A DNA stretch of 64,000 bases from Flavobacterium ammonificans (GCF_020886115.1 NZ_AP025185.1:1426001-1490000), one strand, 5' to 3'; counted from the stretch's first letter, positions 16,357 through 26,986 are shown. The notes: generated from the letters alone by a model not told the origin. Numbers and translations: made by a program.

Positions 16357-17307
16357 TTAACCTAAAATACTGATAATTTGTTGGGCTAATTCCGTTCCAA
16401 TTCTGTCTTGTGCTTCTCCTGTAGCAGCCCCAATGTGAGGAGTTAAAGAGATTTTTGGGTGCATAAGTATTCTAATTTCTGGTTTTGGTTCGCTTTCAAA
16501 AACGTCTAATCCAGCAAAGCCTACTTTACCACTATCTAAAGCATCGATTAAAGCGATTTCGTCAATTACGCCACCACGAGCACAGTTTACAATTCCTACG
16601 CCATCTTTCATGATAGCCAATTCCGCTTTTGAGATAATGTATCCGTTTTGAGCAGGAACGTGTAACGAAATGAAATCAGCTTCTTTGAATAAAGATTCTA
16701 AAGATTGTGAAACAATTGTTGTCGTTACAGATTGTCCGTCAAAGAATTCTACTTTTACGTCTACTTTGTCAATAAAACTATCCGCAGCGATAACTTTCAT
16801 TCCTAAACCAAGAGCCATTTTTGCAGTAGCTTGGCCAATGCGACCGATACCTACAATTCCTAAAGTTTTACCTCTTAATTCAGTTCCGTTAGCGTATGCT
16901 TTTTTCAAACCTTCAAAGTTAGAATCCCCTTCCAAAGGCATATTTCTGTTAGAGTCGTGTAAAAAACGAACTCCATTAAATAAATGACCAAAAACCAATT
17001 CCGCAACTGATTCAGATGAAGAAGCAGGTGTGTTGATTACATTGATTCCTTTGCTTTTTGCATAATCCACATCAATGTTATCCATTCCAACACCACCACG
17101 ACCGATGATTTTGATACCAGGACAAGCATCGATAATATCTTTACGAACTTTAGTTGCACTTCGAACCAAGATAACGCTTACGTTATTTTCGTTAATAAAG
17201 TTAGCTACTTGTTCTTGTGCTACTTTAGTAGTAATCACTTCAAATCCACCTTTTTCTAATGCTTGAATTCCACTTTTAGAAATTCCGTCATTTGCTAATA
17301 CTTTCAT
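16357..17307 (-). CDS. serA: D-3-phosphoglycerate dehydrogenase
   Basis: A 316-residue D-2-hydroxyacid dehydrogenase of the short SerA type, without an ACT regulatory domain. It oxidises 3-phosphoglycerate with NAD+ in serine synthesis. The substrate-side RSATKVRKDII and GRGGVGMDNID are at about 54-82, the NAD-binding GIVGIGRIGQATA at about 149-161, the catalytic Arg in NCARGGVIDE near 240, Glu in DVFESEP near 268 and His in LTPHIGAAT near 286. It follows serC on the same strand after 59 bases. Lack of an ACT domain suggests no direct serine feedback of the usual kind. Confidence 0.92.
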   Translation of the reverse strand: MKVLANDGISKSGIQALEKGGFEVITTKVAQEQVANFINENNVSVILVRSATKVRKDIIDACPGIKIIGRGGVGMDNIDVDYAKSKGINVINTPASSSESVAELVFGHLFNGVRFLHDSNRNMPLEGDSNFEGLKKAYANGTELRGKTLGIVGIGRIGQATAKMALGLGMKVIAADSFIDKVDVKVEFFDGQSVTTTIVSQSLESLFKEADFISLHVPAQNGYIISKAELAIMKDGVGIVNCARGGVIDEIALIDALDSGKVGFAGLDVFESEPKPEIRILMHPKISLTPHIGAATGEAQDRIGTELAQQIISILG

Positions 17308-17366
17308 TGTGTTTATTTCATTGCGAGGAAGGAAGTAATTTTATCCTCAAATTGATAAATTATTTA

Positions 17367-18437
17367 TTAAACTGCTTTTTCCAAAGCTTGCATTACGTCA
17401 ACTAAAACTTGAACGCTTTCAATTGGCATCGCATTATACATAGAGGCTCTGTAACCGCCCACTGAACGGTGTCCTGGCAATCCAGATATACCCGCTTCTT
17501 TCCACATAGCATCAAAAACAGTTGCGTGTTCTGGGTTATTCAATAAGAAAGTAGCATTCATAGCCGAACGATCTTCAACAGCCGCCGCTCCTTTGAATAA
17601 TGGATTTCTGTCAATTTCTGTGTAAAGCAAATTAGCTTTAGCATTGTTTAATTTTTCTACTGCAGCTATTCCGCCTAAATTTTTCAACCATTGTAGTGTT
17701 AACAGCGAAGCATATACAGGGAAAACAGCGGGCGTGTTGTACATACTCTCTGCTTTGATATGTTTTGCATAATCTAAAATACTAGGAATTTCTCTACCGT
17801 TTTTACCTAGAATTTCTTCTTTAACTACTACTAAAGTGGTTCCAGCAGGCCCCATATTTTTTTGAGCTCCAGCATAGATAATATCAAATTTAGTAAAGTC
17901 CAATTGACGTGAAAAAATATCAGAACTCATATCGCAAACTACTGGAATGTTAGTAGTTGGAATTTCTTTCATTTGAGTTCCAAAAATAGTATTGTTACTT
18001 GTACAGTGGAAATAATCTGCGTCTGCAGGTATAGTATATCCTTTAGGTACATTATTGTAGTTTTGATCTTTTGATGAAGCGACAATAACGGTTTCTCCAA
18101 AAAATTTAGCTTCTTTGATAGCAGCCGAAGCCCAAGTTCCTGAATCTAAATAAGCCGCTTTTCCATTCACTTTCATTAAGTTATACGGAACCATTAAAAA
18201 CTCCAAACTAGCTCCTCCTGCAAGGAAAAGTGCTTGGTATCCTTTACCTTCTAGTCCTAGTAATTCAAGTGCTAAGGCTCTAGCTTCATCCATTACTGCG
18301 ACAAAATCTTTGCTTCGGTGGGAAATTTCTAAAATGGATAAACCTGAATTATTAAAATCTAAAATGGCTTGTGATGATTTTTCAAAAACTTCTTGTGGTA
18401 AAATGCAGGGACCTGCGCTGTAGTTGTGTTTTTTCAT
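17367..18437 (-). CDS. serC: Phosphoserine aminotransferase
   Basis: 356 residues from the ATG at 18437 (MKKHNYSAGPCILP), the usual family start; an in-frame TTG 18 bases upstream is less likely. It converts 3-phosphohydroxypyruvate to phosphoserine with glutamate and PLP. Visible features are SAGPCILP at the N terminus, HRSKDF, FLAGGASLEF (about 70-79), CDMSSDIFSR, and the PLP lysine in YAGAQKNMGPAG (about 188-199). The C-terminal GHRSVGGYRASMYNA is typical. It is first in the serC-serA unit, which ends at the terminator at 16305-16337. Confidence 0.95.
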   Translation of the reverse strand: MKKHNYSAGPCILPQEVFEKSSQAILDFNNSGLSILEISHRSKDFVAVMDEARALALELLGLEGKGYQALFLAGGASLEFLMVPYNLMKVNGKAAYLDSGTWASAAIKEAKFFGETVIVASSKDQNYNNVPKGYTIPADADYFHCTSNNTIFGTQMKEIPTTNIPVVCDMSSDIFSRQLDFTKFDIIYAGAQKNMGPAGTTLVVVKEEILGKNGREIPSILDYAKHIKAESMYNTPAVFPVYASLLTLQWLKNLGGIAAVEKLNNAKANLLYTEIDRNPLFKGAAAVEDRSAMNATFLLNNPEHATVFDAMWKEAGISGLPGHRSVGGYRASMYNAMPIESVQVLVDVMQALEKAV

Positions 18438-18527
18438 GGTAGTTGTTTGTTCCAAATTTAAAGATTACAAATTTCGACATTCATTTCTTAAAATCAATTA
18501 AAATAATGGAAACATTTAAACAATTTA

Positions 18528-19589
18528 CTAGTTTATTGTTAACGAAAACGAAATAGTATCGATATTATCCGCATAATCCCATAATTCAGGCCGTTGCGTT
18601 TGGCCAAAAGGAATGCTATTTGGAACTAAATTTGAACTTACTATACACTGAATAGCGTCGGCTTGACTGCTGATCTTTTCTTTTACAGATTCAATAGTGT
18701 CATAGAATTCATAAAACACACTTGAAATAGGAGAGCCAAAACTTTCGTCTTCTTTCAATGTTAAAAAACCATTGTCTAATAATTTAAAATTACTCATCAA
18801 AAATACCGCTTTATTATAGTCGTAATTATTTGCGTATTTTTCATAATGTATTACGTCTTGGTATTCAAAAATGGCTTCAAAAAAAGCATCAAATGAATAG
18901 CCTTTTGGTACAAAAAGTTTAGACACATTGCGACAACCTAGACCAAAGTACCTAAAAATATCTTCACCCAAAGCTATTAGTTGTTCTTTGGATTCATTTC
19001 CATCCAAAACAGCAATAGAGTTTCTGTTTTTTCTAATAATGGAAGGTTTGTCTTTGAAATAATAGTCAAAATAGCGTGCTGTATTATTACTTCCTGTAGC
19101 AATAACAGCATCAAAATTTTCTAATTTTCCGGATACAAATTCGATTCTATGAGCGAATTCGGGTTGGATAGCGATAATGTATTTTGCTAAAAAAGGTAAT
19201 AAATGTTGGTCGTCAGAGGATGTTTTTACCAAGGTATTATGTCCGGAAACTAATACTGAAATAAAATCATGAAACCCAACTAACGGAATATTTCCAGCTA
19301 GAATTAATGCTATTTTTTTTGGTTCTACATGGGTGAAATCATAGTTGGATAGCCATTTGTTGAGGTTCTCTTCTGTCAATGCTTTAGCCCAAGATTGGAT
19401 AGAAAAATAGACTTGTTCAGGAGTATACCATCCATTATGTGATTGTGATAAATGAATCAAATTTAAAAAGTCATCATAAAACAAATCGTTTAAAGGAACG
19501 CTAAGGTCTTTAGAAGATTTATCTTCTTTAAATTGTTCTAAAAATCGTCCTAATGTAACAAAAACATTTTTTTTTGTTTCTAAGTCCAT
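18528..19589 (-). CDS. Acyl-CoA reductase (LuxC-like)
   Basis: Start at the ATG at 19589 (MDLETKKNVF), giving 353 residues; a longer frame would start with TTG. It belongs to the aldehyde-dehydrogenase superfamily, LuxC-like branch, which reduces acyl-CoA to aldehyde. Blocks include IALILAGNIPLVGFHDFISVL (in part LILAGNIPLVGFHD), TSSDDQHLLPFL, ATGSNNTARYFDYYF and FGLGCRNVSKLFVP, where Cys is the likely nucleophile. It is divergent from a ferredoxin gene, an arrangement common in Flavobacteria; a functional link is possible. A -7 element TAATTTTG is on the minus strand at 19636-19629. Confidence 0.85.
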   Translation of the reverse strand: MDLETKKNVFVTLGRFLEQFKEDKSSKDLSVPLNDLFYDDFLNLIHLSQSHNGWYTPEQVYFSIQSWAKALTEENLNKWLSNYDFTHVEPKKIALILAGNIPLVGFHDFISVLVSGHNTLVKTSSDDQHLLPFLAKYIIAIQPEFAHRIEFVSGKLENFDAVIATGSNNTARYFDYYFKDKPSIIRKNRNSIAVLDGNESKEQLIALGEDIFRYFGLGCRNVSKLFVPKGYSFDAFFEAIFEYQDVIHYEKYANNYDYNKAVFLMSNFKLLDNGFLTLKEDESFGSPISSVFYEFYDTIESVKEKISSQADAIQCIVSSNLVPNSIPFGQTQRPELWDYADNIDTISFSLTIN

Positions 19590-19706
19590 GAATGTTTGTT
19601 TATGAATGGTTTTGATTGTAATTTTGTGCAAAATTAAGCATAAAATAGACGAAAGTCAAAAAGACAATTTTGATACTTTCTATATCCAAATAAAAGACAA
19701 GAAAAT

Positions 19707-20057
19707 ATGGCAATAATAATTACAGATGAATGCATTAATTGTGGGGCTTGTGAACCAGAATGTCCAAATACTGCAATTTACGAAGGAGCTGATGACTGGA
19801 GATATAAAGACGGAACTAAACTTACGGGTAAAGTAATTTTGCCTGATGGTACTGAAGTAGATTCTGATGCGCCTCAAACACCTATTTCTGACGATGTGTA
19901 TTACATTGTTCCAGGAAAATGTACAGAATGTAAAGGTTTTCATGATGAACCACAATGTGCTGCAGTTTGTCCAGTTGATTGTTGTATTCCCGACGATAAT
20001 CATGTAGAGTCAGAAGAAACATTGTTAAACCGACAAGCTTTTTTACATAACGAATAG
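19707..20057 (+). CDS. 4Fe-4S dicluster ferredoxin
   Basis: A 116-residue electron carrier. The first cluster motif [12 protein letters not shown] is at residues 9-20, and the second, [22 protein letters not shown], spans about 72-93 (CTECKGF... then CAAVCP). The insert between the motifs and the long spacing in the second motif fit the YfhL/Alvin-type ferredoxin group. It probably shuttles electrons in the cytosol; the partner is not known. It is divergent from the acyl-CoA reductase. Confidence 0.92.
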   Translation: MAIIITDECINCGACEPECPNTAIYEGADDWRYKDGTKLTGKVILPDGTEVDSDAPQTPISDDVYYIVPGKCTECKGFHDEPQCAAVCPVDCCIPDDNHVESEETLLNRQAFLHNE

Positions 20058-20072
20058 TATTAAAATGAACCT

Positions 20073-21107
20073 ATGAAGTTATTTTTTTCAATCTCTTTTT
20101 TCTGCGTTTCTATTTTACTTTTTTCTCAAAATAAGATTCAAGGAAAAGTGGTTGACGAAAATAATAACCCGATGGTAGGTGTTTCTCTTTTTTTAGATGG
20201 AACTACAATTGGTTTTTTGACAGATGAGACTGGTAATTTTTATTTTGAAAAAAGTGTTTTGCCTCAATCTGTTCTTGTTGTAGGTTATTTAGGCTATGAA
20301 ACACAACGTATTCAAAACTATAGCTCTTCATTCCTATCGATTAAACTTTCTCCCAGTATTACACAATTAAGGGAAGTAATAGTATCTAAACCGTATTTTA
20401 CCAGAAAGCAAATGATGTCAGCCTTTAAAGACCATTTTCTAGGTAAAACAAAGGCGGGAAGAAGTTGTTTTATTGAAAATGAATCTGCGATTCAATTGGA
20501 TTATGATGGTTCTAAAAATCAACTTAATGCACATTCTGATTCTAAATTAGTAATTATCAATAAACATCTTGGTTATAAATTGGTTTTTGAATTACAAGAT
20601 TTTAATTTAAAGTTTTCAAAAAAATCAATTTCCAATCAATATGTGAAATCAAGTTTCTTTGCTGGGACTTCTTTTTTTACCGATCTTACTAATAATAAAG
20701 CTGAAATTACAAACAAGAATAGGATAAAGTCTTATTTAGGATCCTACAATCATTTATTTAAAAACTTGGTGGAAAAAAAATGGGATAAAAAAAGCTTTCT
20801 ACTTTTTGAAGGGAGTTTTGTAACTGATCCTAACCTTCAATTTAAGGTAGATAAAATAGCTAATTTGTATACGATCAAGGTTTTAAATAATAAATTGAAA
20901 GCAATTCAGAATTCAAAAATTGGATTCTTTAATAGTTTCAACATATTATATAACAATCGAGAACAATCTAAAATCAATTTTAAAATAAACGAATTTCAAG
21001 TTGACGAATTCGGGAATTTTTTTCCGGTGGATAAAATCGAATTTTCTGGAGATATAAGCGAAAAAAGAGTGGGTGATATGTTGCCTATTGATTATATTCC
21101 TTATTAA
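20073..21107 (+). CDS. Secreted protein with CarboxypepD_reg-like domain
   Basis: A 344-residue protein with a signal peptide (MKLFFSISFFCVSILLFSQ). The domain from about 21 to 100 (KIQGKVVDENNNPMVGVSLFLDGTTIGFLTDETGNFYF in part KVVDENNNPMVGVSLFLDG) is the carboxypeptidase-regulatory-like beta-sandwich used in Bacteroidota outer-membrane proteins. The rest (about 110-344) has no recognised domain and no TonB receptor barrel. It is likely a periplasmic or surface protein. It follows the ferredoxin by 15 bases, but a shared role is doubtful. A strong terminator follows. Confidence 0.78.
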   Translation: MKLFFSISFFCVSILLFSQNKIQGKVVDENNNPMVGVSLFLDGTTIGFLTDETGNFYFEKSVLPQSVLVVGYLGYETQRIQNYSSSFLSIKLSPSITQLREVIVSKPYFTRKQMMSAFKDHFLGKTKAGRSCFIENESAIQLDYDGSKNQLNAHSDSKLVIINKHLGYKLVFELQDFNLKFSKKSISNQYVKSSFFAGTSFFTDLTNNKAEITNKNRIKSYLGSYNHLFKNLVEKKWDKKSFLLFEGSFVTDPNLQFKVDKIANLYTIKVLNNKLKAIQNSKIGFFNSFNILYNNREQSKINFKINEFQVDEFGNFFPVDKIEFSGDISEKRVGDMLPIDYIPY

Positions 21108-21120
21108 ATAAAAAATAAAA

Positions 21121-21150
21121 AAAAATCCTGAGCAATTGCTCAGGATTTTT
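21121..21150. terminator. Bidirectional terminator
   Basis: A perfect 30-base palindrome, with a CCTGAGC/GCTCAGG core, bounded by A and T runs. It lies between the converging CarboxypepD_reg-like gene and the TonB receptor gene. Confidence 0.93.
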
Positions 21151-21169
21151 TCGTTTAAGAGAATTTGAA

Positions 21170-23599
21170 TTAGAAAGTAAATCCTAATCTAGCATAGTAA
21201 TAGGCTCCACTGAATCCCATTTGTACTGAGTCCCAGTATCCACCTGCTTCTGTGTTACCTTGCTCATCTTGTTGGTCTGGATAAATATTGAATAAGTTAT
21301 TACTTCCAACACTCAACTTTAATTGTTTAGATAGTTTATAACCGAAAGTTAAGTCAGTTACTGTTTTAGCAGTATATACATCATCTTCATCAGCGTAATC
21401 AACTAGAACTATTTTACTAAAGTTGGTAAAAGCTAAACCTGCGTCAAATTTATTTTTTGAATAATTTAAATTCAAACCAAATTTACTTTGAGGAGCTGAA
21501 GCCAATAAGAAAGCTTTTTCTCTTTTTCCAAAGAAAGTACCTTCATCTAAACTACCATTTTTAACATTACTAATCTCCATGTTATTAATGTTTCCGACTA
21601 AAGTTGCTCCAAATTTTGCATCTCCAATTGTTTTTTTCCATGCAAAAACTAAATCAACACCAGCAGTTTTAGTATCCACACCATTTGAAAAGAATTGAGC
21701 TTCAGATACTCCTAAATTTAAAGCTGATGCATCAAAATAGCCTGTTAGTACGATACGATCTTGAACATTTATAAAGTATCCATCTACAGTTGCTGTGAAA
21801 GCTCCGAAACTAGCAGTTACTCCTAAAGAACCGTTAACGGCTTTCTCTTCATTTAATTTATTTATTCCGAATGCTTGTGTAACTGGACTATTGTTTGGAG
21901 AAAGAAGTACTTCTGTTGCACCACCAGAATTAAAGTTTGTAAATCGCAAGTTATAATATACCTGAGCCAATGATGGCGCTCTAAATCCTGTACTCAAAGA
22001 ACCTCTGAAGTTGATATTGTCTGTCGCTTTCAATCGAGCTGCCAATTTACCATTCGATGTGCTTCCAAAATCACTATAATTTTCAAAACGGACAGCAGTA
22101 CTTACTAATAAGCTTTTAGTAACGTCAAATTCTGCATCTGTATATAAAGATACGTTACTTCGGTTTTTCTTTACTTCGTTTGCAGGACTGTATCCTGGAA
22201 ACCCTTGAGAACCACCTGGTCGTAACTCTCCACTTATTGGATCAATTGGTGCAGTTTGAGTAGTTGGATTGGTAATTGGTCTTCCAGCAACATCGTAAGT
22301 CGAATAAGAACCTTCTTCTCCAGCAAAAATGCTAAACTGCTCTGTTCTAAATTCTGCACCAAAAGCCAGGTTCATCCCATTTAAAACCGATTCATAGTTT
22401 TTAGAAAAATCTAAATTAGTTGTGTTTTGATTTAAACTATGTCCTCCAGCATCAAATTCTGTTGGAGAATTTCCAGCCAAAGATGCGTTAAGTGTACCTT
22501 TAATGTAGTAATGAAAAAGATTTCTTCCGAATGTATTACTTAAATCTATTTTCCATCCTGATGCTGTTTTTGTTCTAATACCAGCGGCTATAGAATTATC
22601 AACAATTTCTGAAGTTATTCTTGGCGTATACCCCCCTGGGAATATAGATTCAACAACTCTCTCTCCTCCATTTCTTGTGAAAGCATAGGCGTCAGTATCT
22701 CTGAAATTTCTACCTCCAAAAGCATAAAACTCAGTCCTATCAGATATTGGTAAATTTAAGTTTCCAAAAAGATTGAGTCCTTGAATAGCTGCTTCACCAA
22801 AACCTTTTCTGAAATCATATCCTGGGCGTAAGGTTTTTTCTTTGTTTAAATATTCTGCAGTGAAATTTGCTGTACCTCCTTTTTTACCTACGGTAACTCC
22901 GTAATTTGCACCAACTTTCAATGACTGTCCATCAAAATTTCTTTGTTGTCCTAATGTATTTCCAAAACTATTTTCATCAAGAAAATTGTTTTTTGTGTTA
23001 GCAGTTCCAGGTAAAAAATTTCCTTGAGCATTGGTATTGAAAGCACCATAAGTTACAGCTCCTGTTAGTTCATTTACATTGTCATTCAATACAATATTAA
23101 TTACTCCTGCAATAGCATCAGAACCATATTGTGCTGCCGCTCCATCTCTTAAAATTTCAATTCTTTTAATAGCAGATGCTGGGATTGCATTTAAATCAGT
23201 TCCTGTATTTCCTCTACCTCTTGTTCCAAATAAATTGATTAATGAAGATTGATGTCTTCTTTTACCGTTAATCAAAACCAATGTCTGATCAGGTCCCATT
23301 CCTCTCAATGAGGCTGGATCTACGTGATCGGCTCCATCAGATCCGGATTGTTTACTTGCATTAAATGAAGGCGCTACATATTGTAACAACTCGTTAATTT
23401 CTAGTTTTCCACTTTGGGTTGTAACATCTTTAACGTTTATGATATCGATAGGTACTGCAGAATTAACAACTGTTCGTTTTGTGTTTCTTGATCCAACAAT
23501 TTGAACTTCTTTTAGTTCCTTTGCATCAGTATTGGTTTTTTCTTGCGCAAAAAGATAAGTGAAGTTGATTAACAACAAAAAAAGACTGTACTTTTTCAT
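21170..23599 (-). CDS. TonB-dependent outer-membrane receptor
   Basis: An 809-residue receptor. A signal peptide (MKKYSLFLLLINFTYLFAQ) is followed by the TonB box region (LKEVQIVGSRNTKRTV), a plug domain at about 45-165 (ELLQYVAPSFNASKQ, RGMGPDQTLVLINGKRRH, IPASAIKRIEILRDGAAAQYGSDAIAGVINIVL in part), and a C-terminal beta-barrel of about 600 residues that ends in YYARLGFTF with the terminal Phe. The substrate is unknown; no SusD partner is adjacent and there is no N-terminal carboxypeptidase-like domain. It is monocistronic and ends at the terminator at 21121-21150. Confidence 0.93.
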   Translation of the reverse strand: MKKYSLFLLLINFTYLFAQEKTNTDAKELKEVQIVGSRNTKRTVVNSAVPIDIINVKDVTTQSGKLEINELLQYVAPSFNASKQSGSDGADHVDPASLRGMGPDQTLVLINGKRRHQSSLINLFGTRGRGNTGTDLNAIPASAIKRIEILRDGAAAQYGSDAIAGVINIVLNDNVNELTGAVTYGAFNTNAQGNFLPGTANTKNNFLDENSFGNTLGQQRNFDGQSLKVGANYGVTVGKKGGTANFTAEYLNKEKTLRPGYDFRKGFGEAAIQGLNLFGNLNLPISDRTEFYAFGGRNFRDTDAYAFTRNGGERVVESIFPGGYTPRITSEIVDNSIAAGIRTKTASGWKIDLSNTFGRNLFHYYIKGTLNASLAGNSPTEFDAGGHSLNQNTTNLDFSKNYESVLNGMNLAFGAEFRTEQFSIFAGEEGSYSTYDVAGRPITNPTTQTAPIDPISGELRPGGSQGFPGYSPANEVKKNRSNVSLYTDAEFDVTKSLLVSTAVRFENYSDFGSTSNGKLAARLKATDNINFRGSLSTGFRAPSLAQVYYNLRFTNFNSGGATEVLLSPNNSPVTQAFGINKLNEEKAVNGSLGVTASFGAFTATVDGYFINVQDRIVLTGYFDASALNLGVSEAQFFSNGVDTKTAGVDLVFAWKKTIGDAKFGATLVGNINNMEISNVKNGSLDEGTFFGKREKAFLLASAPQSKFGLNLNYSKNKFDAGLAFTNFSKIVLVDYADEDDVYTAKTVTDLTFGYKLSKQLKLSVGSNNLFNIYPDQQDEQGNTEAGGYWDSVQMGFSGAYYYARLGFTF

Positions 23600-23747
23600 A
23601 AATAATTGGTTTGGTTTTTAATTGGTTTAATGAAGTCGCAATTTACTGTTTATTTAAGAATAAATTAACATTTTCTCATTGAAGACAGTAATTTTACAAA
23701 GAATGCAAGAATTCCATGTTTTTGTTTAACGAACCTTTTTTTAATCC

Positions 23748-23755
23748 TATATTTG
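23748..23755 (+). promoter_or_regulatory. -7 element of ychF
   Basis: TATATTTG at 23748-23755, with a possible TTTG at 23721-23724 (spacing 23 bases, on the long side). It gives a leader of about 58 bases before ychF. Confidence 0.55.
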
Positions 23756-23818
23756 CATCCTTTATTAATAGAATTGCTAATATTTGTGGTTATTACCACT
23801 TTTCGAAAATAAATTATC

Positions 23819-24913
23819 ATGAAAGCAGGAATTGTAGGATTGCCTAATGTAGGAAAATCAACTTTATTTAATTGTTTGTCTAATGCCAAAGCACAAAGTG
23901 CTAACTTCCCATTTTGTACAATTGAACCTAATATTGGAGTGGTTAATGTACCTGATCCAAGAATCAATCGATTGGAAGAATTGGTAAAACCAGAGCGTGT
24001 TCAAATGGCAACTGTTGATATTGTAGATATTGCTGGTTTAGTTAAAGGTGCAAGTAAAGGGGAAGGTTTAGGAAACCAATTCTTAGGAAATATTAGAGAG
24101 TGCAACGCGATTATTCATGTGTTGCGTTGTTTTGATAATGATAATATTGTTCACGTAGATGGGAATGTAAATCCTATTCGTGACAAAGAAACTATTGATA
24201 TCGAGTTGCAACTGAAAGATTTAGAAACGGTTGAAAAACGTTTGGAAAAAGTAAATCGTGCAGCTAAAACAGGTAATAAAGAAGCACAAGCCGAGCAATC
24301 GTTGTTGAATAGAATTCGCGAAGCTTTATTACAGGCTAAATCTGCAAGAACAGTTTCGCCTGCAAATCAAGATGAAGAAGAATTAATGGAAAGTTTCCAA
24401 TTAATCACCAATAAACCGGTTTTGTATGTGTGTAATGTGGATGAAAATTCGGCAGTAAACGGAAATAAATATGTAGATCAAGTTCGCGAATTGGTAAAAG
24501 ACGAGGATGCCGAAGTAATTATTCTTTCTGTAGGTGCTGAAGCTGATATTAACGAATTAGAGAGCTACGAAGAGCGTCAAGTATTCTTAGAAGATATGGG
24601 ATTGACTGAACCAGGAGCTTCTGTTTTGATTCGTGCAGCATACAAATTATTGAAACAACAAACCTATTTCACAGCAGGTGTAAAAGAAGTGCGCGCTTGG
24701 ACCATTAATATTGGAGCTACTGCACCTCAAGCTGCAGGTGTTATTCATACTGATTTTGAAAAAGGATTCATTCGTGCAGAGGTTATCGCTTTTGAGGATT
24801 TCTCTCAATACGGTTCGGAAGCCAAAGTAAAAGAAGCTGGTAAATTGCGTGTAGAAGGAAAAGAATATATAGTTAAAGACGGAGACGTAATGCACTTTAG
24901 ATTTAATGTGTAG
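23819..24913 (+). CDS. ychF: Redox-regulated ATPase YchF (Obg family)
   Basis: A 364-residue ATPase of the Obg group. The P-loop GLPNVGKST is at residues 7-15, DIVDIAGLVKGASKGEGLGN near 67-86 holds switch II, and the NVDE motif (YVCNVDE, about 203-209) replaces the guanine-specific NKxD, which explains ATP rather than GTP use. A coiled-coil insert (about 125-185) and a C-terminal TGS domain (about 280-364) complete it. Relatives bind ribosomes and affect stress response. It is followed by a strong terminator. Confidence 0.96.
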   Translation: MKAGIVGLPNVGKSTLFNCLSNAKAQSANFPFCTIEPNIGVVNVPDPRINRLEELVKPERVQMATVDIVDIAGLVKGASKGEGLGNQFLGNIRECNAIIHVLRCFDNDNIVHVDGNVNPIRDKETIDIELQLKDLETVEKRLEKVNRAAKTGNKEAQAEQSLLNRIREALLQAKSARTVSPANQDEEELMESFQLITNKPVLYVCNVDENSAVNGNKYVDQVRELVKDEDAEVIILSVGAEADINELESYEERQVFLEDMGLTEPGASVLIRAAYKLLKQQTYFTAGVKEVRAWTINIGATAPQAAGVIHTDFEKGFIRAEVIAFEDFSQYGSEAKVKEAGKLRVEGKEYIVKDGDVMHFRFNV

Positions 24914-24954
24914 TTATTGCAAGGAATAAATCCATTGCTAGGAAGGAAGCAATC

Positions 24955-24987
24955 AAAAACCGCTAAAGTAATTTAGCGGTTTTTTTA
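24955..24987 (+). terminator. Terminator after ychF
   Basis: AAAAACCGCTAAA (24955-24967), a short loop, TTTAGCGGTTTTTTT (24972-24986). It stands about 45 bases past the stop codon. Confidence 0.93.
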
Positions 24988-25003
24988 TCTCCAATTCGAA
25001 AAT

Positions 25004-25030
25004 CGTACTTCGTATACCGTACTTCGTATA
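25004..25030. repeat. Short tandem repeat, two copies of CGTACTTCGTATA
   Basis: The 13-base unit CGTACTTCGTATA occurs at 25004-25016 and 25018-25030, a 14-base period. It lies in the spacer between ychF and parE. Its role is unknown. Confidence 0.8.
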
Positions 25031-25132
25031 TCCTACCTTTATTGTCAATATCATTCTTAATAACTTTGGCTTTCGCTTGTTTAAGATTGTATCAAATTAT
25101 CTTAAATTAGCACAAAATCGATACTTTTTAAA

Positions 25133-26986
25133 ATGTCTGAACAAAATCAATACAACGAAGATAATATTCGATCACTCGACTGGAAGGAACATATTCGTAT
25201 GCGTCCTGGTATGTATATTGGAAAACTCGGTGACGGTTCTTCGCCAGACGATGGTATTTATATCTTGCTCAAGGAAGTATTAGATAATTGTATCGATGAA
25301 TTTGTAATGGGAGCAGGAAAAACCATTGAAGTTACTATCAAAGACAAAATGGTGACAGTGCGCGATTACGGTCGTGGAATTCCATTAGGTAAAGTGGTTG
25401 ATGTAGTTTCCAAAATGAACACAGGAGGGAAGTACGATTCTAAAGCCTTCAAAAAATCAGTTGGTTTGAATGGTGTAGGTACCAAAGCGGTGAATGCCTT
25501 ATCGAATTATTTCCGTGTCGAATCGGTTCGTGACAACCAACAAAAAGCAGCAGAATTCTCTGCAGGTAATTTGGTTTTGGAAGAAGAAGTTCAGGAATCG
25601 ACCAAACGTAAAGGAACAAAAGTTGCTTTTATTGCGGATGAGCAGATTTTTAAAAACTATAAATACCGTAACGAGTATGTGGTAAAAATGTTGAAGAACT
25701 ATTGTTACCTCAACACTGGATTGACCATTTACTACAACGGCGAAAAATACTATTCGGACAATGGATTGAAAGATTTGTTGGAAGAAACCATAACAGAAGA
25801 AGATTCAGTATATCCAATTATTCACTTGATTGGAGAAGATATTGAAATTGCGTTAACGCACAGTAAATCGCAATATTCGGAAGAATACCACTCGTTTGTC
25901 AACGGACAAAACACGACTCAAGGAGGTACACATTTAAATGCCTTCAGAGAAGCAGTTGTGAAAACGATTCGTGATTATTACAACAAAGGTTTTGAGGCTT
26001 CGGATATCCGAAAATCAATTGTTTCGGCTGTGTCGATCAAAGTAGAAGAACCTGTTTTTGAAAGTCAAACCAAAACCAAATTAGGTTCAACAGATATTGG
26101 TCCGAATGGCCCAACAGTGCGTACTTTTGTCCACGATTTTATTACCACCAAATTAGATAACTTCTTACACAAAAATCCAGAAGTTGCCGATTTGTTGTTG
26201 CGTAAGATTTTACAAGCCGAAAGAGAGCGTAAAGAATTATCAGGTATTCGAAAATTAGCCAAAGATCGTGCTAAAAAATCGAGTTTACACAATAAAAAAC
26301 TACGTGATTGTCGCGTGCATTTACCCGACATTAAAAATCCACGTTATTTAGAAAGTACCTTGTTTATTACTGAGGGAGATTCGGCTTCGGGTTCGATTAC
26401 TAAATCGCGCGATGTGAATACACAAGCAGTTTTCAGTTTGCGTGGTAAGCCATTGAATTCCTATGGAATGACCAAGAAAATTGTGTACGAAAACGAAGAG
26501 TTTAATTTATTGCAAGCCGCTTTGGATATTGAAGAATCTATGGAAGATTTGCGTTACAATAATATTGTTATCGCAACCGATGCCGATGTCGATGGAATGC
26601 ACATTCGGTTGTTATTGATTACGTTCTTCTTGCAATTTTTCCCAGAGTTAATTAAAGACGGCCATTTGTATATTTTGCAAACTCCTTTATTTCGTGTGCG
26701 AAACAAGAAAGAAACTATTTATTGTTACAGTGAAGAAGAGCGTGTTAACGCTATTGAAAAATTGAAACCAAAACCAGAAATTACCCGATTTAAAGGATTG
26801 GGAGAAATTTCGCCTGACGAGTTCAAACACTTTATTGGAGCCGATATTCGTTTGGATCCAGTAATGCTGGATAAAGCGACTTCAATCGAAACGTTATTGG
26901 AGTTTTATATGGGTAAAAATACACCCGACCGTCAAACGTTCATCATCAATAATTTGAAGGTGGAATTAGACGTTGTGGAGAAATAG
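25133..26986 (+). CDS. parE: DNA topoisomerase IV subunit B
   Basis: A 617-residue type IIA topoisomerase ATPase subunit, which with ParC decatenates daughter chromosomes. The GHKL ATPase covers about 15-200 ([25 protein letters not shown]), the transducer is at about 210-370 with QTKTKLGS, and TOPRIM starts at TEGDSASGS (about 420) with [10 protein letters not shown] (about 485). The length fits the GyrB/ParE subunit without the GyrB insertion. It is followed by parC, separated by an inverted-repeat element (26995-27160). Confidence 0.94.
   Translation: MSEQNQYNEDNIRSLDWKEHIRMRPGMYIGKLGDGSSPDDGIYILLKEVLDNCIDEFVMGAGKTIEVTIKDKMVTVRDYGRGIPLGKVVDVVSKMNTGGKYDSKAFKKSVGLNGVGTKAVNALSNYFRVESVRDNQQKAAEFSAGNLVLEEEVQESTKRKGTKVAFIADEQIFKNYKYRNEYVVKMLKNYCYLNTGLTIYYNGEKYYSDNGLKDLLEETITEEDSVYPIIHLIGEDIEIALTHSKSQYSEEYHSFVNGQNTTQGGTHLNAFREAVVKTIRDYYNKGFEASDIRKSIVSAVSIKVEEPVFESQTKTKLGSTDIGPNGPTVRTFVHDFITTKLDNFLHKNPEVADLLLRKILQAERERKELSGIRKLAKDRAKKSSLHNKKLRDCRVHLPDIKNPRYLESTLFITEGDSASGSITKSRDVNTQAVFSLRGKPLNSYGMTKKIVYENEEFNLLQAALDIEESMEDLRYNNIVIATDADVDGMHIRLLLITFFLQFFPELIKDGHLYILQTPLFRVRNKKETIYCYSEEERVNAIEKLKPKPEITRFKGLGEISPDEFKHFIGADIRLDPVMLDKATSIETLLEFYMGKNTPDRQTFIINNLKVELDVVEK

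Noticed and set aside
21170..23599. A SusC/SusD polysaccharide locus around the TonB receptor
   Set aside because: There is no SusD-like gene or glycosidase next to it, and no N-terminal carboxypeptidase-like domain as in SusC proteins.
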